Source: Kitasatospora cineracea
GTDB taxonomy: Bacteria > Actinomycetota > Actinomycetes > Streptomycetales > Streptomycetaceae
Length of the DNA stretch: 64,000 bases
Direction: 5' to 3'
Assembly (NCBI RefSeq): GCF_003751605.1
Contig: NZ_RJVJ01000002.1
Location: 1,367,001-1,431,000, forward strand
Each line of letters opens with the position of its first letter. The first letter of the stretch is position 1. The notes under the pieces were generated by a model. That model searched no databases. It saw only the letters and a program-made list of their open reading frames with translations, and was not told where the DNA came from. Made by a program: the position numbers and the translations under genes. Shown here in pieces: positions 60,259 to 64,000 of the stretch.

Positions 60259-60864
60259 TCACCCCTCGTCGCCGGCCGCCGCCGGTCGCTGCCAACGCGG
60301 CGCCCGGTCGTCCGGCCGGTCCGGGGCGGCGAAGTGGAACGGGACGCCGAGGGCGGCGGCCAGCTCGCGGCCGAGGCGGTCCGCGGCGGCCGCGGCGGCC
60401 GGACGGGCGCCGGCAGGGTCGGCGACGGGGGCGCCCGCGGGGCCGTCGGCGCCGAGGTAGCGGGCACCGTTGGCCCGGTACACGGTCAGCAGGCGGTGGT
60501 CGCGGGTCTCGCCGACCGCCAGCAGGTCGACGAACCAGCCCTGGACGGTGTCGCCGTCCCAGACCGCCTCGACGGCCAGGACCGGCTCGGGGACGGCGGC
60601 CGCCCGCCGGGCCGCCTCCTGCGGGTCCAGGGGCCGCTTCGCGGGGTCGTCGACCCGGTCGCCGTAGTGCGCGCAGCGCGCTCCGACGATCGCCTCGGCC
60701 TGGCGGAGGCCGATGCCGTGGCTCGCCCGGCCCTCCTCCAGCAGGACCTTCATCGCCATCACCGACCGGAACCGCAGCACCAGCCCGTCCACCCGTCCGC
60801 GGACCTCCGGCGGCAGCGTCTCCCACCAGGCGAGCGCCTCGGCCTCGGTCGGCTCCGCGCTCAC
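60259..60864 (-). CDS. Hypothetical protein coupled to an amidohydrolase
   Basis: A 201-residue protein from a GTG overlapping the amidohydrolase stop by 4 nt. N-terminal half: LAWWETLPPEVRGRVDGLVL, RFRSVMAMKVLLEEGRASHG; C-terminal half: AVEAVWDGDTVQGWFVDLLA, then VYRANGARYLGADG. I do not recognise a family; no catalytic motif, signal peptide or membrane helix is visible. Coupling suggests a role with the upstream enzyme. Confidence 0.6.
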   Translation of the reverse strand: MSAEPTEAEALAWWETLPPEVRGRVDGLVLRFRSVMAMKVLLEEGRASHGIGLRQAEAIVGARCAHYGDRVDDPAKRPLDPQEAARRAAAVPEPVLAVEAVWDGDTVQGWFVDLLAVGETRDHRLLTVYRANGARYLGADGPAGAPVADPAGARPAAAAAADRLGRELAAALGVPFHFAAPDRPDDRAPRWQRPAAAGDEG

Positions 60865-61946
60865 GCCACCCGCCCGTTGAGCACCACGCGGGTCGGCGCG
60901 GCCAGCACCCGCAGATCGGCGCGGGGGTCGGCCTCGTAGAGGACGAGGTCGGCGGGGGCGCCCTCGGTCAGGCCGGGGCGGCCGAGCCAGCTGCGGGCCG
61001 ACCAGGTGGCGGCGGCGAGGGCCTCGACGGGGGTGAGCCCGGCGCGGGTCAGTTCGAGGACCTCCTCGGCGACCAGGCCGTGGGCAAGCGAGCCGCCCGC
61101 GTCGGTGCCGACGTAGACCGGGATGCCGGCGTCGTGCGCGGCGCCGACGGTGTCGTAGCGGCGGGCGTGCAGCCGGCGCATGTGCGCGGACCAGGCCGGG
61201 AACTTGGCCTCGCCGCCGTCGGCGAGCTTCGGGAAGGTGGCGATGTTGACCAGGGTGGGGACGATGGCGACGCCGCGTTCGGCGAAGGCCGGGATCAGCT
61301 CCTCGGTCAGCCCGGTGGCGTGCTCGACGCAGTCGATGCCGGCGGCCAGCAGGTCGGGCAGCGACTCGGTGGCGAAGCAGTGCGCGGTGACCCGGGCGCC
61401 CTCGGCGTGGGCGGCGGCGATCGCCTCGGCGAGGGCGTCGCCGGGCCAGCAGGCGGCGAGGTCGCCCGCGCCGCGGTCGATCCAGTCGCCGACCAGCTTG
61501 ACCCAGCCGTCGCCGCGGCGGGCCTCGGCGGCCGCGTACGCGGCGAGGTCGCCGGGCTCGATCTCGTGCGCGTAGTTGCGGATGTAGCGGCGGGTGCGGG
61601 CGATGTGCCGCCCGGCCCGGATGAGCTTCGGGAGGTCCTCGCGGTCGTCGATCCAGCGGGTGTCGGCGGCGGAGCCCGCGTCGCGGATCAGCAGGGTCCC
61701 GGCGTCCCGGTCGGTGAGCGCCTGCTTCTCGCTGGTGTCGCGGTCGACGGCGCCGTGCGCGTCCAGGCCGACGTGGCAGTGCGCGTCGACCAGGCCGGGC
61801 AGCGCCCAGCCGGTGAGGGTGGCGGACGGCTCGGCGGCGGGGCGCTCGAAGGTCACCCGCCCGTCCACGGACCAGAGTTCGTCCCGGACGTCGTCGGGGC
61901 CGACCAGCACCCGGCCCTTGATGTGCAGCACCGCACGGTCTGTCAT
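60861..61946 (-). CDS. Amidohydrolase (imidazolonepropionase-like)
   Basis: A 361-residue metal-dependent hydrolase. Metal ligands are visible: HCH in LPGLVDAHCHVGLDAHG, the Lys of WVKLVGDWIDRGAGD, His in VTAHCFATES and CVEHATG, and Asp in VYVGTDAGGSLAHG. Members open cyclic amides or remove side chains from heterocycles or dipeptides. TACAGT sits 7 nt before the chosen ATG (61946) on the minus strand, so a leaderless mRNA is likely. Substrate unknown. Confidence 0.87.
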   Translation of the reverse strand: MTDRAVLHIKGRVLVGPDDVRDELWSVDGRVTFERPAAEPSATLTGWALPGLVDAHCHVGLDAHGAVDRDTSEKQALTDRDAGTLLIRDAGSAADTRWIDDREDLPKLIRAGRHIARTRRYIRNYAHEIEPGDLAAYAAAEARRGDGWVKLVGDWIDRGAGDLAACWPGDALAEAIAAAHAEGARVTAHCFATESLPDLLAAGIDCVEHATGLTEELIPAFAERGVAIVPTLVNIATFPKLADGGEAKFPAWSAHMRRLHARRYDTVGAAHDAGIPVYVGTDAGGSLAHGLVAEEVLELTRAGLTPVEALAAATWSARSWLGRPGLTEGAPADLVLYEADPRADLRVLAAPTRVVLNGRVA

Positions 61947-62071
61947 GCCTGGCACTGTACTCGGCGCCGGTCACCGCCCGGCGGGCGATCTGCGGCAGAC
62001 TGTTCGACAGCGACCCTCCGCCCCGCCGGCCCGTCCCGGCGGCCCTCCGCCGCACCGAAAGGCCCGCCCGC

Positions 62072-63160
62072 ATGCTGCTCGACCTCCCCCCGATGACCGC
62101 CGACCGGTTCGCCGCGATCGAGGACGGGGTGGCGGCCCTGCTGCGCACCCGCAACGACGTGATCGTCACCCAGGGCGAGGCGCTGCTCCCGCTGGAGGCC
62201 GCCGTCAAGGGCGCGGCGCACCCGGGCTCGACCGCGCTGAACGTCGTCACCGGCCCGTACGGGCAGACCTTCGGCGGCTGGCTGCGCGACGCCGGGGCGG
62301 AGGTCGTCGACCTGGTGGTGCCGTACGACGCGGCGGCGGGCGCCGAGCAGGTCGCCGCGGCGCTGAACTCGCACCCGGAGATCGACTTCGTCTCCCTGGT
62401 GCACTCCGAGGCCGCCACCGGCAACACCAACCCGGTCGCGGAGATCGCCGAGGTGGTCCGGCAGCACGGCGCACTGCTGATGCTGGACGCGGTGGCCTCG
62501 GTGGCCGCCGAGCCGCTGCCCACCGACGAGTGGGGCGTCGACCTGTGCGTGATCGGCGGCCAGAAGGCGATGGGCGGCCCGGCCGGCGTCTCCGCGGTGT
62601 CGGTGAGCGAACGCGCCTGGCAGCGGATCGCCGCCAACCCGGCCGCGCCGCGCCGCTCCTACCTCTCCCTGCTGGACTGGAAGGAGCGCTGGACCGACGC
62701 CGGCCGCACCCAGCTCCCGCACGCCCCGGCCCAGTTGGAGATGCTGGCGCTGGAGGAGTGCCTGGCCGCGATCGAAGCCGAGACCCTGGACGCGGTGATC
62801 GCCCGCCACCGCGCCGCGGCCGCCGCCACCCGCGCGGGCGCCCTCGCCCTCGGCACCCTCGCCCCCTACGTCCGGCGCCCCGAGCACGCCGCCCCGGTCG
62901 CCACCACCCTGCGCACCCCCGAAGGCGTCGACGCCGCCGCCCTGGCCGCCGAACTCCGCCGCCACGCACCCCAGTTGCCCGTCCAGGCGGGCGGCGGCCC
63001 GCTGGCCGCCACCATGCTCCGGCTCAACCACTACGGCCCGGCCGCCACCCCGGAGACCGTCATCGCCGCCCTGGAACTCCTCGCCCAGGCCACCGGCGCC
63101 CCGGCCGCGGCGGCGGTCGCGGCGGCCACCGGGGCGTGGGAGCAGGCGATCAGCTCCTGA
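62072..63160 (+). CDS. Class V PLP aminotransferase (alanine-glyoxylate type)
   Basis: A 362-residue fold-type I PLP enzyme from ATG 62072. The PLP-binding Lys is in LCVIGGQKAMGGPAGVSAVS; LVHSEAATGNTNPVAEIAEV and LLMLDAVASVAAEPLP fit the serine-pyruvate/alanine-glyoxylate branch. It could convert glyoxylate to glycine, which would link it to the glyoxylate made by the malyl-CoA lyase at 16261, but this is inference. It is divergent from the amidohydrolase and convergent, by an 11-nt overlap, with the next gene. Confidence 0.87.
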   Translation: MLLDLPPMTADRFAAIEDGVAALLRTRNDVIVTQGEALLPLEAAVKGAAHPGSTALNVVTGPYGQTFGGWLRDAGAEVVDLVVPYDAAAGAEQVAAALNSHPEIDFVSLVHSEAATGNTNPVAEIAEVVRQHGALLMLDAVASVAAEPLPTDEWGVDLCVIGGQKAMGGPAGVSAVSVSERAWQRIAANPAAPRRSYLSLLDWKERWTDAGRTQLPHAPAQLEMLALEECLAAIEAETLDAVIARHRAAAAATRAGALALGTLAPYVRRPEHAAPVATTLRTPEGVDAAALAAELRRHAPQLPVQAGGGPLAATMLRLNHYGPAATPETVIAALELLAQATGAPAAAAVAAATGAWEQAISS

Positions 63161-63827
63161 GCCAGGAGACCTCGATCTGCTCGCACAGCGCGTCCAACGC
63201 CTCCTCGCTGGTGGCCCGCAGCGCCAGCCAGGAGTCGCCCTGCACCGCCAGCAGGGCGTCCGGGCGGGCGAAGAAACGGGTGTCGATCCCGGGCTCGTAC
63301 AGGCGCGGCAGTTCGGTCCACCCGGTCAGGGAGGCCGGGTCGACCTCGCCCGCGTCCACGTACGCGTCCTCGTCGAACAGCGGCTCGGTGAGGACGACGG
63401 CCAGGCACTCGGTGGAGAACCGGGCCGTCCAGGGCTCGGTCCGCGGGGCGTCGGTGTCCGGCCAGACGACGGTCGGCGGGTCGTCCTGGCCGAGGGCGGC
63501 GAGCGGGACGCCCCAGTAGGCGCAGGACTGGTTCTCGACCCGGTAGACCAGGCAGTCCAGGTCGACGTACAGGCGGTCGGGCGTCAGCAGGGTGTCCTGG
63601 TTGCCGGTGAGGTCGGGGCGGTTGCCGAACAGCCGGTACGCCTCGCGCAGGGCGGCGGGCAGGCGCAGGCCGAGGCGGGCCTCGGCGGCGTCGAGTTCGG
63701 CCTCCGGGCAGCCGTCCTGCGGGCGCAGCGGGGCGTCCCAGAAGGCCGCGACCCGGGCGATCAGCCGCCAGGCGGCGGTGCGGTCGGTGAGGGCGGCGGG
63801 CAGGTCGCGGGGGAGGTCGAGCGTCAT
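63150..63827 (-). CDS. SMI1/KNR4 (SUKH-like) family protein
   Basis: A 225-residue protein. GCPEAELDAAEARLGLRLPA followed by LREAYRLFGNRPDLTGNQD and LYVDLDCLVYRVENQS matches the SMI1/KNR4 (SUKH-1) pattern, in which a helix and a glycine turn precede a beta sheet. SUKH proteins are often immunity proteins, but no toxin gene is next to it, and others are regulatory. The C-terminal 60 residues (LLAVQGDSWLALRATSEEAL) are variable. Its 3' end overlaps the aminotransferase stop. Confidence 0.75.
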   Translation of the reverse strand: MTLDLPRDLPAALTDRTAAWRLIARVAAFWDAPLRPQDGCPEAELDAAEARLGLRLPAALREAYRLFGNRPDLTGNQDTLLTPDRLYVDLDCLVYRVENQSCAYWGVPLAALGQDDPPTVVWPDTDAPRTEPWTARFSTECLAVVLTEPLFDEDAYVDAGEVDPASLTGWTELPRLYEPGIDTRFFARPDALLAVQGDSWLALRATSEEALDALCEQIEVSWLRS

Positions 63828-63993
63828 GCCCGGCACGGTAGCGCGCGGCGGTGACGCTCCCGGTCCGGTCCGGCGGGGCCAGGGTTCGACTGCCGGTGGC
63901 CCGCCGTTCACCGGGCGGGCGGACGGTGGACGCCCGGGCGGTCTTGGCTGAGCAGCCCCCGCGAAGTTGGCTGTACAACCGGAGGCTGACCCG

Positions 63994-64000
63994 ATGTCCG
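63994..64000 (+). CDS. Start of a gene running off the window
   Basis: ATG at 63994 is preceded by GGAGG (63981-63985) at 8-nt spacing, after 166 bp without a gene. Only two codons and one base are visible, so nothing can be said of the product. Confidence 0.35.

Overview
The window is very GC-rich DNA with long shadow ORFs on both strands, frequent GTG/TTG starts, and several genes that look leaderless (a TAnnnT -10 box 6 to 8 nt before the start codon). Gene content points to a filamentous actinomycete of the family Streptomycetaceae (Streptomyces or Kitasatospora; I cannot separate them). The markers are a complete ethylmalonyl-CoA block followed by psd-pssA, a cobalamin block near a sortase-type protein, glnII, SigE-family sigma factors and a SpoIIE-type phosphatase. 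No tRNA, rRNA, CRISPR array, insertion sequence or prophage was seen.

Layout. 1-5350: end of a secreted GH5 glycosidase, a DeoR regulator divergent from a small DUF4406-like protein and a NUDIX hydrolase, a GNAT enzyme, and a SigE-family sigma factor with a membrane protein. 5369-9130: a glutamine-synthetase-like ligase divergent from a TetR regulator and an MFS pump, with palindromes between them. 9622-19083: the ethylmalonyl-CoA block (double 3-hydroxybutyryl-CoA dehydrogenase, TetR, ccr, ecm, mcl, maoC, mcd). 19515-21057: psd-pssA (phosphatidylethanolamine synthesis). 21175-25820: hypothetical, hydrolase, XRE, VOC and MarR genes. 25999-28224: a secreted CBM2-rhamnogalacturonan lyase with a CebR-like operator. 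28310-35118: a cobalamin riboswitch and cbiB-cobQ-chlID-cobO-cobB, with cobQ frameshifted. 35189-38119: septum-formation-like protein, GntR, OsmC. 38216-43250: a polymorphic toxin cassette (WXG100-like protein, RHS protein with a deaminase-like tip, SUKH-type immunity protein). 43258-49738: ABC exporter with a MarR/GbsR-like regulator, and a phosphoesterase-MFS-propeller operon. 49943-51498: cobE-like and cobC-like genes. 51548-56106: MOSC, HAD, M48, GNAT, glnII. 56316-59509: a LAxTG-anchored protein divergent from an unusual ABC ATPase-PP2C-HATPase fusion. 59537-63827: ung, hypothetical, amidohydrolase, class V aminotransferase, SMI1/KNR4 protein. A gene starts at 63994 and runs off the end.

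How the genes work together. The ethylmalonyl-CoA block turns acetyl-CoA-derived crotonyl-CoA into ethylmalonyl-CoA, methylsuccinyl-CoA, mesaconyl-CoA and finally glyoxylate plus propionyl-CoA; in actinomycetes ccr also supplies polyketide extender units. Its mutase needs adenosylcobalamin, and part of the cobalamin pathway lies about 12 kb away under a riboswitch. The strongest candidates for unusual biology are the ABC-PP2C-HATPase fusion at 57683-59509, the RHS cassette at 38216-43250, and the palindrome filling the spacer of the predicted ccr promoter.
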